From NCBI GenBank assembly GCA_003149065.1, contig QGFZ01000002.1, positions 558,001 through 622,000 on the forward strand: a DNA stretch of 64,000 bases, given 5' to 3'. The position numbers and the translations under genes are program-made. This DNA comes from Ruminococcaceae bacterium R-25. Its GTDB lineage: Bacteria; Bacillota; Clostridia; Saccharofermentanales; Saccharofermentanaceae. The notes under the pieces were generated by a model. The model had not been told where the DNA came from, searched no databases, and saw only the letters and a program-made list of their open reading frames with translations. Below, in pieces: positions 1-7,226 of this stretch (position 1 is the first letter of the stretch; each line of letters opens with the position of its first letter).

Positions 1-634
1 ACTTTATAAAACAAAGATCAGACTTACGGGATGCTCCAGAACTGACGCAGGTGTGCATGCAAAATGCCACCTGAGCCACGCGGATGTCCCATTTGTTATT
101 CCTGAAGATAAATTCCCGCTCGCTATGAATGCTTTGCTGCCCGATGATGTTGCGGTAAAGAAGTCGTTCTATGTGGATGATGATTTCTCCGCACGCTTCG
201 ACATTAAGGGCAAGAGGTATATCTACAGGATCTATTCTTCTCCCACAAGAAGTCCTTTGCTGGACAGGACTTCCTACTATTGTCCTGTTCTTCCTGATAT
301 CGCGAAAATGCAGGCCGCCGCTTCATATTTTGCAGGCGAGCACGATTTCGCAGCTTTCTGCGCAACGGGCGGGTCGCAAAAGACCACTGTAAGAAGGCTT
401 TTCGGTGTTAAGGTCGAAGCAAAAGGCGAAGACCCTTGCATGATCGAGATCGAAGTATCCGGCGAGGCATTCCTCTATAACATGGTCCGCATTATCGCAG
501 GCACTTTGCTTTATGTGGGACAGGGCAAGATAGATCCTTCTGAGGTCGCTTCGATCATTGAGGGCGGCGACAGGTCCATGGCAGGCAAAACCCTGCCCGC
601 AAAAGGCTTAACTCTCGAAGAAGTATTCATCTGA
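1..634 (+). CDS. truA: tRNA pseudouridine synthase A (5'-truncated by window edge)
   Basis: TruA converts uridines 38-40 of the tRNA anticodon arm to pseudouridine in the cytoplasm. The frame is open from base 2 and reads RTDAGVHA at bases 38-61. This is the family's active-site motif, with the catalytic Asp codon at 44-46, so the real start lies before the window; a GTG at 53 is internal to the motif and is not the start. Downstream residues (RFDIKGKRYIYRI, a core Tyr-containing strand, then FLYNMVRIIAG near the C-terminus) are typical TruA. About 210 residues are seen of a usual 245-260. The gene ends with TGA 113 bases before the NfeD gene, and nothing shows whether the two are co-transcribed. 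Confidence 0.93.
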   Translation, partial: LYKTKIRLTGCSRTDAGVHAKCHLSHADVPFVIPEDKFPLAMNALLPDDVAVKKSFYVDDDFSARFDIKGKRYIYRIYSSPTRSPLLDRTSYYCPVLPDIAKMQAAASYFAGEHDFAAFCATGGSQKTTVRRLFGVKVEAKGEDPCMIEIEVSGEAFLYNMVRIIAGTLLYVGQGKIDPSEVASIIEGGDRSMAGKTLPAKGLTLEEVFI

Positions 635-682
635 ACGTGCCCCCTGACAGGTACGATTCTTATTAATAAAAAATCCCTAAGG

Positions 683-730
683 TGATATAATTATTCAAAT
701 GCGGGCCGGAATACCCGCATTAATTTGAAT
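683..730 (+). promoter_or_regulatory. Extended -10 promoter and palindromic leader before the NfeD gene
   Basis: TGATATAAT at 683-691 is a textbook extended -10. It is followed at once by an inverted repeat: ATTCAA plus ATGCGGG at 693-705 pair with CCCGCAT (714-720) and TTGAAT (725-730), with four unpaired bases at 721-724. The left arm would overlap the transcription start, so the element may be an operator as easily as an RNA hairpin. The inner GC-rich part could also end truA transcripts, though the following T-run is poor. Confidence 0.45.
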
Positions 731-746
731 AGGGAGGATTAAAGAA

Positions 747-1187
747 ATGATCAGTTGGTGGGTTATATGGCTCGTCATCGCAATCATTATGCTGATCATC
801 GAGATAGCGACCACCGGTCTTGCTACGCTCTGGTTTGCCGTAGGCGCCGTTGTGGCAATGATCATGGACCTTTGTGGCGCTCCGCTCGCAGCACAGATCA
901 TAGTGATGGCGTTAGTGTCCATTGTATGCTTCATACTTTGCATGATCTGGGTCAAGCCAAAGCTTGAGACGCTTCGTAAGAAGAATGTCCAAAGAACAAA
1001 TGCTGACCGGTTGATCGGAAGGGAAGGCATCGTGATCGTGCCGCTGAATGCCGCAGAAGGCAAAGGCCAGGTCAAAGTTGACGGCCAGGTATGGAGTGCC
1101 AAAGCAGGAGAAGACTTCAAGGAAGGCACGAAGATCACAGTAAAATCAATTGAAGGCGTAAAGCTCGTAATCGAGCGCGCAGTTTAA
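747..1187 (+). CDS. NfeD-like membrane protein
   Basis: This is a 146-residue member of the NfeD family. These are small membrane proteins with a C-terminal OB-fold that are almost always encoded next to an SPFH (stomatin/flotillin-like) protein and are thought to work with it in membrane domain organisation or quality control. Two hydrophobic stretches (about residues 3-40 and 45-70) precede a soluble, beta-rich region from about residue 84 with the typical pattern GREGIVIVPLN...GQVKVDGQVW. The ATG at 747 has GGGAGG eleven bases upstream. The SPFH gene follows 18 bases later on the same strand, so the two almost certainly form an operon. The protein is of the short type without the N-terminal ClpP-like protease domain. 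Confidence 0.85.
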   Translation: MISWWVIWLVIAIIMLIIEIATTGLATLWFAVGAVVAMIMDLCGAPLAAQIIVMALVSIVCFILCMIWVKPKLETLRKKNVQRTNADRLIGREGIVIVPLNAAEGKGQVKVDGQVWSAKAGEDFKEGTKITVKSIEGVKLVIERAV

Positions 1188-1205
1188 AAGGGGAGGAATA
1201 GTTTT

Positions 1206-2129
1206 ATGTTACCTATCATTGGAGCAGCCGGAGACACATTAGCAGGAATTACAGGAGTAGCTATCGGAATCATCATTATCCTGGTACTCATCATTCCCAA
1301 TATCAAGATCGTACCTCAGGCTACAACATTCATCATCGAGCGTCTCGGCACATACAGAACAACATGGGAGACGGGCTTCCATATGAAAGTCCCTTTCATC
1401 GACCGTGTCGCAAAGAAGATCTCATTGAAGGAAAAGGTTGCAGACTTCGCACCGCAGGCCGTTATCACAAAGGATAACGTTACAATGCAGATCGATACGG
1501 TCCTTTTCTATCAGATCGTAGATCCTAAGCTTTATACATACGGAATCGAGCGTCCTATCGTTGCTATCGAAAATCTCTCCGCAACAACGCTCCGTAACAT
1601 CATCGGTGACCTGGAACTTGACCAGACACTCACATCAAGAGACATCATCAACACAAGAATGAGAGAGATCCTTGATGAAGCTACAGACCCTTGGGGAATC
1701 AAGGTCAACCGTGTAGAGCTTAAGAACATCATCCCGCCTAAGGAAATCCAGGCAGCGATGGAAAAGCAGATGAAGGCTGAGCGTGAAAAGAGAGAAAAGA
1801 TCCTGATCGCAGAAGGTGAAAAGGAATCTGCAATCAGAGTCGCAGAAGGTGAAAAGGAAGCAGCTATCTTAAGAGCAGAAGCTAAGAAGCAGGCTGCAAT
1901 CAAGGAAGCTGAAGGTCAGGCACAGGCTATCCTCGCAGTACAGGAAGCTACAGCTAAGGGTCTTCAGATGATCAAGGACGTAGGCGCTGATGACGGACTT
2001 ATCGCCATCAAGGGTCTCGAAGCATTGGAGAAGGTCGGACAGGGTGCATCTACAAAGATCATCATCCCTTCAGATCTTCAGGGCATCGCAGGTCTTACGA
2101 CAACAATCAAAGAGATCGCAAAATCATAA
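1206..2129 (+). CDS. SPFH/Band 7 domain protein (stomatin-like)
   Basis: This 307-residue protein has one N-terminal transmembrane segment (about residues 14-32), then the SPFH/Band 7 fold starting at IVPQATTFIIERLGTY. A long charged, Ala/Glu/Lys-rich coiled coil follows (about residues 190-255, with repeats of the type AEGEKEAAI), and a short C-terminal region. Stomatins of this type oligomerise at the cytoplasmic membrane face and partner with NfeD, whose gene lies directly upstream. GGGGAGG lies about nine bases before the ATG. The annotation rests on the domain order and the NfeD neighbour; the physiological role in Clostridia is not established. Confidence 0.92.
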   Translation: MLPIIGAAGDTLAGITGVAIGIIIILVLIIPNIKIVPQATTFIIERLGTYRTTWETGFHMKVPFIDRVAKKISLKEKVADFAPQAVITKDNVTMQIDTVLFYQIVDPKLYTYGIERPIVAIENLSATTLRNIIGDLELDQTLTSRDIINTRMREILDEATDPWGIKVNRVELKNIIPPKEIQAAMEKQMKAEREKREKILIAEGEKESAIRVAEGEKEAAILRAEAKKQAAIKEAEGQAQAILAVQEATAKGLQMIKDVGADDGLIAIKGLEALEKVGQGASTKIIIPSDLQGIAGLTTTIKEIAKS

Positions 2130-2162
2130 TTTAGACTATAAGTCTTTCGGAGGTGGAAACGT

Positions 2163-3626
2163 ATGGATTACGGTATGTGGAATGACAGAACCAACATGAG
2201 CATGCTCACAGACTTCTATGAGCTCACCATGGCAAACGGTTATCTGAACAGCGGAAACAGGGACAAGGTCGTTTATTTCGACATGTTCTTCAGAAACATC
2301 CCTGAGAACGGCGGATATGCTGTCATGGCAGGTTTGGAGCAGGTAATCGACTACCTCTCAAGCCTTAAGTTCTCAGAAGATGACTTAGCCTTCCTCAAGG
2401 ATAACTATCACTTCAACGATGAGTTCATCAGCTACTTAAGAGATTTCGAATTCACATGTGACGTCTGGGCTATCCCGGAAGGAACTGTCGTATTCCCTAA
2501 AGAGCCCCTTGTTAAGGTAAGAGGTCCTATCATTCAGGCTCAGCTCCTTGAGACCGCGCTCCTCTGCACGATCAACCACCAGACACTTATCGCTACAAAG
2601 ACTGCAAGAATCGTAAGAGCTGCAGAAGGCAGACCCGTCATGGAGTTCGGTGCACGCCGTGCGCAGGGCTTTGACGCTTCCGTTCTCGGTGCGAGAGCAG
2701 CTTATATCGCAGGCGCTGCAGGCACTTCCTGCACTATCTGCGGACAGCAGTTCGACATTCCGCTTTCCGGTACTATGGCTCACTCCTGGGTAATGCTTTT
2801 CGACAACGAGTTCGAAGCATTCAAGGCATATTCACTCGCATATCCTGACGGAGCACTTTTGCTCGTTGATACATACGACGTTCTCCGTTCAGGTATTCCG
2901 AATGCGATCAAGTGCGCCAAGGAAGTTCTTGAGCCCATGGGCAAGAGACTCAAGGGTATCAGAATCGACTCTGGCGACCTTACTTATATGACGCAGAGCG
3001 CACGTAAGATGCTCGACGAGGCAGGCCTTACAGACTGTAAGATCACTGTTTCCAACGCTCTTGACGAATATCTCATCAGAGACTTGATCAGCCAGGGCGC
3101 ATGCATCGATTCCTTCGGTGTAGGCGAGAGACTTATCACATCAAAGGCTGAGCCTGTTTTCGGCGGCGTCTACAAGATCGCTGCTGTAGAAGCAGAAGAC
3201 GGCACTATTATTCCGAAGATGAAGATTTCCGATTCCGTCGGCAAGGTCACAAACCCCTGCTCAAAGAAGATCGTAAGATTCTACGACAATGCTACAGGCA
3301 AGGCTTTGGCTGACGTTGTAATGATGGCAGACGAGGAGATCCCGAACGGCGAACCTTACGAGATCTTCGATCCTGAGAACACATGGAAGTCCAAGGTATT
3401 GGAGAACTACAGAACCAGAGAGATCATGGTCCAGATCTTCAAGGAAGGTAAGCTCGTTTACAACAAGCCTACGATCGGCGAGATCAGAGCTTACTGCACA
3501 ACAGAGCTCGACTCACTCTGGGATTCCGTTAAGAGATTCGAAAATCCTCACAACTATTATGTCGACCTGTCACCTAAGCTTTGGAAGATCAAGGACGACA
3601 TCTTAAGATCTTACAGAAGAAGATAA
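2163..3626 (+). CDS. pncB: Nicotinate phosphoribosyltransferase
   Basis: This enzyme makes nicotinate mononucleotide from nicotinate and PRPP with ATP hydrolysis, the entry step of the Preiss-Handler NAD salvage pathway. At 487 residues the length fits the Gram-positive long form. Family motifs are all visible: LTDFYELTMANGY at the N-terminus, EFGARRAQGFDAS, SGTMAHSWVM with the His that is phosphorylated during catalysis, and GIRIDSGDL of the PRPP-binding barrel. The ATG at 2163 follows GGAGGTGG at a suitable distance. A further ATG (residue 5 or so) is possible but has no better ribosome site. It sits 33 bases after the SPFH gene and 13 bases before the cyclophilin gene, so it may be co-transcribed with both. 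Confidence 0.95.
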   Translation: MDYGMWNDRTNMSMLTDFYELTMANGYLNSGNRDKVVYFDMFFRNIPENGGYAVMAGLEQVIDYLSSLKFSEDDLAFLKDNYHFNDEFISYLRDFEFTCDVWAIPEGTVVFPKEPLVKVRGPIIQAQLLETALLCTINHQTLIATKTARIVRAAEGRPVMEFGARRAQGFDASVLGARAAYIAGAAGTSCTICGQQFDIPLSGTMAHSWVMLFDNEFEAFKAYSLAYPDGALLLVDTYDVLRSGIPNAIKCAKEVLEPMGKRLKGIRIDSGDLTYMTQSARKMLDEAGLTDCKITVSNALDEYLIRDLISQGACIDSFGVGERLITSKAEPVFGGVYKIAAVEAEDGTIIPKMKISDSVGKVTNPCSKKIVRFYDNATGKALADVVMMADEEIPNGEPYEIFDPENTWKSKVLENYRTREIMVQIFKEGKLVYNKPTIGEIRAYCTTELDSLWDSVKRFENPHNYYVDLSPKLWKIKDDILRSYRRR

Positions 3627-3639
3627 GGAGAAAAACAAA

Positions 3640-4125
3640 ATGGCAAATCCGATTATCACGATCCAGATGAAAGACGGCGGCGTAATGAAGGCCGAGCTTT
3701 ATCCCGATATCGCACCTGCTACGGTTAAGAACTTCGTTGATCTCGCTGCAAAGGGCTTTTATAACGGCCTCATTTTCCACAGAGTCATTCCCGGATTCAT
3801 GATCCAGGGCGGCGATCCTGAGGGAACAGGTATGGGCGGCCCGGGCTACACGATCAAGGGCGAGTTCTCAGCTAACGGATTCAGAAATGACTTAAAGCAC
3901 ACCAGAGGCGTTCTTTCCATGGCACGTGCTTACGATCCGAATTCAGCAGGCTCACAGTTCTTCATCATGCACGAGACCTCACCTCATCTTGACGGACAGT
4001 ATGCTGCTTTCGGCAAGATCATTGAGGGCATCGAAGTTGTTGATAAGATCGCTTCAACAAAGACTGATTACAACGACAGACCTTATGAGGATCAGGTAAT
4101 CGAGTTCATGACTGTTCAGATCTGA
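3640..4125 (+). CDS. Cyclophilin-type peptidyl-prolyl cis-trans isomerase
   Basis: This is a 161-residue single-domain cyclophilin with no signal peptide, so it is a cytoplasmic proline isomerase. The signature FHRVIPGFMIQGGDP carries the catalytic Arg and the substrate-pocket Phe/Gln residues. GTGMGGPGY, MARAYDPNSAGSQFFI and HLDGQYAAFGKI complete the active-site loops. It starts 13 bases after pncB with AAGGAG just ahead of the ATG, and is followed 49 bases later by the membrane protein gene, so it probably belongs to the same transcript as pncB. Confidence 0.95.
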   Translation: MANPIITIQMKDGGVMKAELYPDIAPATVKNFVDLAAKGFYNGLIFHRVIPGFMIQGGDPEGTGMGGPGYTIKGEFSANGFRNDLKHTRGVLSMARAYDPNSAGSQFFIMHETSPHLDGQYAAFGKIIEGIEVVDKIASTKTDYNDRPYEDQVIEFMTVQI

Positions 4126-4174
4126 TCTGAAATCCAAGAGCAACTGTTAGACGGCGGGAGAAAAGGAAAGGATA

Positions 4175-5797
4175 ATGAGAGAAGTAAAGCAGTTAGGGGA
4201 TGCTTCTAAAACCAGGAAGAGCGTCAAAACAAAAGAACGGTCTTCCAAAGAAGTAAGAACCGTTAAGATTCAATACCCCTGGCTTTATGCTTCGATCGTC
4301 CTGTTCCTTACGATCCCGCTGTTTATGTTTTTCATGGGGTATCTGAAGCTTGCAGTAGGGATCCCTCTGACACTTATATTCGGAGGAATACTTCTCTATT
4401 TGATATCCGACTGCATGAACGATCCCGACGGGCATAAGTTATCTTCGCCTGAGACTTCGCTCGAAGTTCCGGTATCTTATATCATCGGATTTGCATTAAC
4501 GGCACTTGCGATATCATACGTATCCGGCGTCGGCGAATATATCTATTCTCTTCAGGACCACGAATACAGGCGCGCGATATTAAGAGACCTCATAGATTAC
4601 GACTGGCCTGTTGTCTATAACTATTCGACACAGACAAATCCCGAAGTAATCGAGATCTTTAAGAATGCATCGGGCAACAGGGCATTCTCGTATTACTTTA
4701 TCTATTGGATGCCCGCAGCTCTTGCAGGCAAGGTATTCGGTTTTAATGTCGGAAACTTCGTTTTATTCATTTGGAATTCCATTGGTATCTTCTTATCCCT
4801 TTTGGGTGCGAGTGCAATCATAAAGAGATTCACGGCCTGGGTTCCGTTTATATTCGTATTCTTTTCCGGACTTGATGCGATTCCGAACATGGTCTATGAG
4901 CTTACTGAATATAGCGGATGGCGCTGGTTTGAAGGATATGTTGATTCAATGTCTTATGTCAGCAACTTCAGGGAAATGGCGAGCGTTTTTAACCAGATGA
5001 TTCCGTGTTTCCTTGTCGTCTGCCTGCTCATGATGTCTTATAATGTCCGTTCACTGGGCCTTACATCAGGAATACTTTTCTGCTATTCCCCATGGGCGGT
5101 ATTCGGCATCCTGCCGATGGTAATAGCAACTCTGTTTTCCAAGAAACACAGGGCTTCGAAAGTAGCGAAAACGGTAACGAATGCATTAAGCCCTGCAAAC
5201 ATCGCTTCTGCAGTCATTCTCCTTGTGGTATTCGGAAGTTACTATATGACAAACTCCAATGCCGTAAGTTATAAGGGCTTTGCCTGGCAGTTTTTTGACA
5301 GCCCGCTCAAATTCATAATCGCTTATATCGTATTTATCCTTATTGAAGTCATTCCGTTTGCACTGATCCTTTATAAGAGCGAAAAGAGCAACATTGTATA
5401 CTGGGCAGCTTTTGCCACGCTGCTCGTGCTGCCGTTCTACCAAATATCCGAAATGAATGATTTCACGATGAGAGGTTCAATGCCTGCGCTGTTCTTCTTC
5501 TGCATAGGTCTTTCAGGTGTTGTCGCAGAGATTATGGATCAGAAGAACACACCTGCGACTAAGAAGGGATGGCTTAAGCCTGCTGCTATCATGCTGACTG
5601 TGATCATCATGATGTTCACGACAATGCTGAACCTGTTTGTTATCTTCGGTTCAATAATAGAAGGCGATTCAGGCGGCGAAGAAAATATCGGTTCGTTCGG
5701 AAACATCAACCAGGCCGAATATGCCGAAGTCATTCAGGAACAGTTCTTCGCAGAAGGTTATGAGGACAGTTTCTTCTACAGATATTTTGCAAAATAA
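4175..5797 (+). CDS. Polytopic membrane protein, possibly GT-C-like (unknown function)
   Basis: This 540-residue protein has a basic N-terminal tail (residues 1-33) followed by about ten hydrophobic segments, starting with two close together at residues 36-78. Between early segments there is an extracytoplasmic loop with DHEYRRAILRDLI, an acidic and aromatic pattern of the kind seen in the first loop of GT-C glycosyltransferases. That placement is an inference, not a family match. The C-terminal 40 residues are soluble and acidic. ATG at 4175 has AAAGGAAAGG ahead of it. It follows the cyclophilin gene by 49 bases and is the last gene before a repeat-rich intergenic stretch. No specific function can be given. 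Confidence 0.7.
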   Translation: MREVKQLGDASKTRKSVKTKERSSKEVRTVKIQYPWLYASIVLFLTIPLFMFFMGYLKLAVGIPLTLIFGGILLYLISDCMNDPDGHKLSSPETSLEVPVSYIIGFALTALAISYVSGVGEYIYSLQDHEYRRAILRDLIDYDWPVVYNYSTQTNPEVIEIFKNASGNRAFSYYFIYWMPAALAGKVFGFNVGNFVLFIWNSIGIFLSLLGASAIIKRFTAWVPFIFVFFSGLDAIPNMVYELTEYSGWRWFEGYVDSMSYVSNFREMASVFNQMIPCFLVVCLLMMSYNVRSLGLTSGILFCYSPWAVFGILPMVIATLFSKKHRASKVAKTVTNALSPANIASAVILLVVFGSYYMTNSNAVSYKGFAWQFFDSPLKFIIAYIVFILIEVIPFALILYKSEKSNIVYWAAFATLLVLPFYQISEMNDFTMRGSMPALFFFCIGLSGVVAEIMDQKNTPATKKGWLKPAAIMLTVIIMMFTTMLNLFVIFGSIIEGDSGGEENIGSFGNINQAEYAEVIQEQFFAEGYEDSFFYRYFAK

Positions 5798-5826
5798 AGG
5801 GCTGGCCCGGTCAAAGCCCGTGGAAT

Positions 5827-5865
5827 TGTTCATTAAATATATTGGCTGTTCATTAATAATTGGCC
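5827..5865. repeat. Tandem ~20-bp direct repeat
   Basis: TGTTCATTAAATATATTGGC (5827-5846) is followed directly by TGTTCATTAATAATTGGCC (5847-5865). The stretch lies about 30 bases after the stop of the membrane protein gene. It could be paired binding half-sites or a slippage product. There is no gene between 5798 and 6095; this and the paired hairpin element fill most of that interval. Confidence 0.6.
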
Positions 5866-5901
5866 AAAAACACTTCAAAACTGGCCGGGTTTCCGCTGTT
5901 T

Positions 5902-6009
5902 AACTTTTTGTCACCGGTTTTCTGATTTTTGTTGTACAAAAAGTTGAACTGAGCTCTGATTTCAACTTTTTGTCACTGATTTTCCAATTTTGGTGATACA
6001 AAAAGTGAA
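5902..6009. repeat. Two related inverted-repeat units (intergenic repeat element)
   Basis: Unit A (5902-5945) begins AACTTTTTGTCAC and ends ACAAAAAGTT, forming a perfect 10-bp inverted repeat around a 24-base loop. Unit B (5964-6007) has the same layout and matches A at about 36 of 44 positions. In B the palindrome extends outward (TTCAACTTTTTGTCAC at 5961-5976 against GTGATACAAAAAGTGAA at 5993-6009, with small mismatches). The arms are conserved between units and the changes fall mostly in the loop, as expected for selection on a structure or a binding site. No coding potential is seen. Confidence 0.65.
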
Positions 6010-6060
6010 ACTGCCTTGGTGCTCTGTCAAGATAACGGACCTTGAACAATAGTTCCGGCA

Positions 6061-6086
6061 GAAAAAACGGTGCCTTTGAGGCACCG
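6061..6086 (-). terminator. Rho-independent terminator of the glycosyltransferase locus
   Basis: The stem CGGTGCC / GGCACCG (6068-6074 and 6080-6086) has a five-base loop. On the minus strand it is followed by six T residues (plus-strand A-run at 6062-6067). It lies 10 bases after the glycosyltransferase stop codon. Confidence 0.85.
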
Positions 6087-6095
6087 CCTTTTGTC

Positions 6096-7034
6096 TTAAT
6101 CTTTGGATTCTTCAGAAGTGATGTAGATCGGTCTTGCCTTGGATTCTATGTAGATACGTCCGATGTATTCGCCGATCAGTCCGAGTGCCATCAGGATCAA
6201 TCCGCCAATGAAGAGGATGAAGCAGAGAAGTGAAGGGTAACCCGCAACAGTGTCCCAGATCCTGCTGATGATTGCTTTGATGAAGTAATAGAGCATATAA
6301 GCAAAGCCTGCGAACGCAAAGAAGAAACCCATATATGTTGCAATACGCAAAGGTGCGGTTGTAAATGCCACGATGCCGTCTATTGCATACCTGAAAAGCT
6401 TCCAGAAGCTCCACTTTGTCTCGCCGGCAACACGCTCGACATTCTCATGCTCGACCCACTTGGTCCTGAATCCTACCCAGGCAAAGATACCCTTTGAGAA
6501 ACGCTGGCGCTCGGTAACGCTTAAGATCGCATCAACTACTTCGCGCTTCATTAATCTGAAGTCTCTCGCGCCGTCTGCGATCTCAACGTCGCACATGCGG
6601 TTGATGAGCTTATAGAAACGTCTTGCAAACCAGCTCCTGATCTTAGGCTCGCCCTTACGTGTAACACGTCTGGCGGCAACGATATCTTATTCGCCGGAAT
6701 CCAGGTCTTTGATCATCTCCGGGATGAGTGAAGGGGGATCCTGCATGTCGGCATCAAGGATCGCGATATAATCGCCCTTTGCCTTTTCCATTCCCGCATA
6801 CATAGCGGCTTCTTTGCCGAAATTTCTGGAGAAGAAGATATACTTAACACCTTTATCGTTTGCTGCAAGGTCTCTTATGATATCTGCAGTCTTATCGCGG
6901 CTTCCGTCGTTTACGAAAATGAACTCGTAATTTCTGTCTGCAGTATCAGATTGTCTGACATCGCACAATGCTTCATAAAGGATCGGCAGTGATCCTTCTT
7001 CGTTATAGCAGGGAATGATAAGACTGATAAGCAC
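6096..7034 (-). pseudogene. Family 2 glycosyltransferase (GtrB/DPM1-like) interrupted by an in-frame TAA
   Basis: The product would be a membrane-anchored glycosyltransferase that moves a sugar from a nucleotide donor to undecaprenyl phosphate. The first part has the GT-A fold motifs (SLIIPCYNEEG, FVNDGSRDKT, ILDADMQDPP). The second part has GARDFRLM, the region RFSKGIFAWVGF and two C-terminal membrane helices. Both parts lie in one frame, separated only by TAA at 6687-6689 (reads DSGE-stop-DIVAARR). Homologues usually have a Tyr there, so a single base change from TAC or TAT explains it. The start is GTG at 7032-7034, six bases after AAAGGAGA; an ATG further upstream at 7067 has no ribosome site. 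It may be a recent pseudogene or a sequencing error. Confidence 0.85.
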
Positions 7035-7226
7035 AGCTGCTCTCCTTTTACACGCTATAGTATCCACTTAGCGGATCAAGATATTTAATCTGTTTGAGGC
7101 TTTCCGCACAAGCGTGCAAAGCACGCGCGGAGGACCTTGCCGAAAATAGATTAAAAATCTTGTTTGTATTATAATCAAAAAATATTGTAACTGACAATAA
7201 AATGCCGAAGAAAGGGCGTAACAATA

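Noticed and set aside
2436-2783. Antisense open frames inside pncB, PFOR, dnaD and other codon-biased genes
   Set aside because: They mirror the codon bias of the sense genes, lack ribosome sites and have no recognisable protein features.
6096-7067. Two separate glycosyltransferase genes
   Set aside because: Both halves are in the same frame and together make one complete family 2 enzyme; a single TAA separates them.
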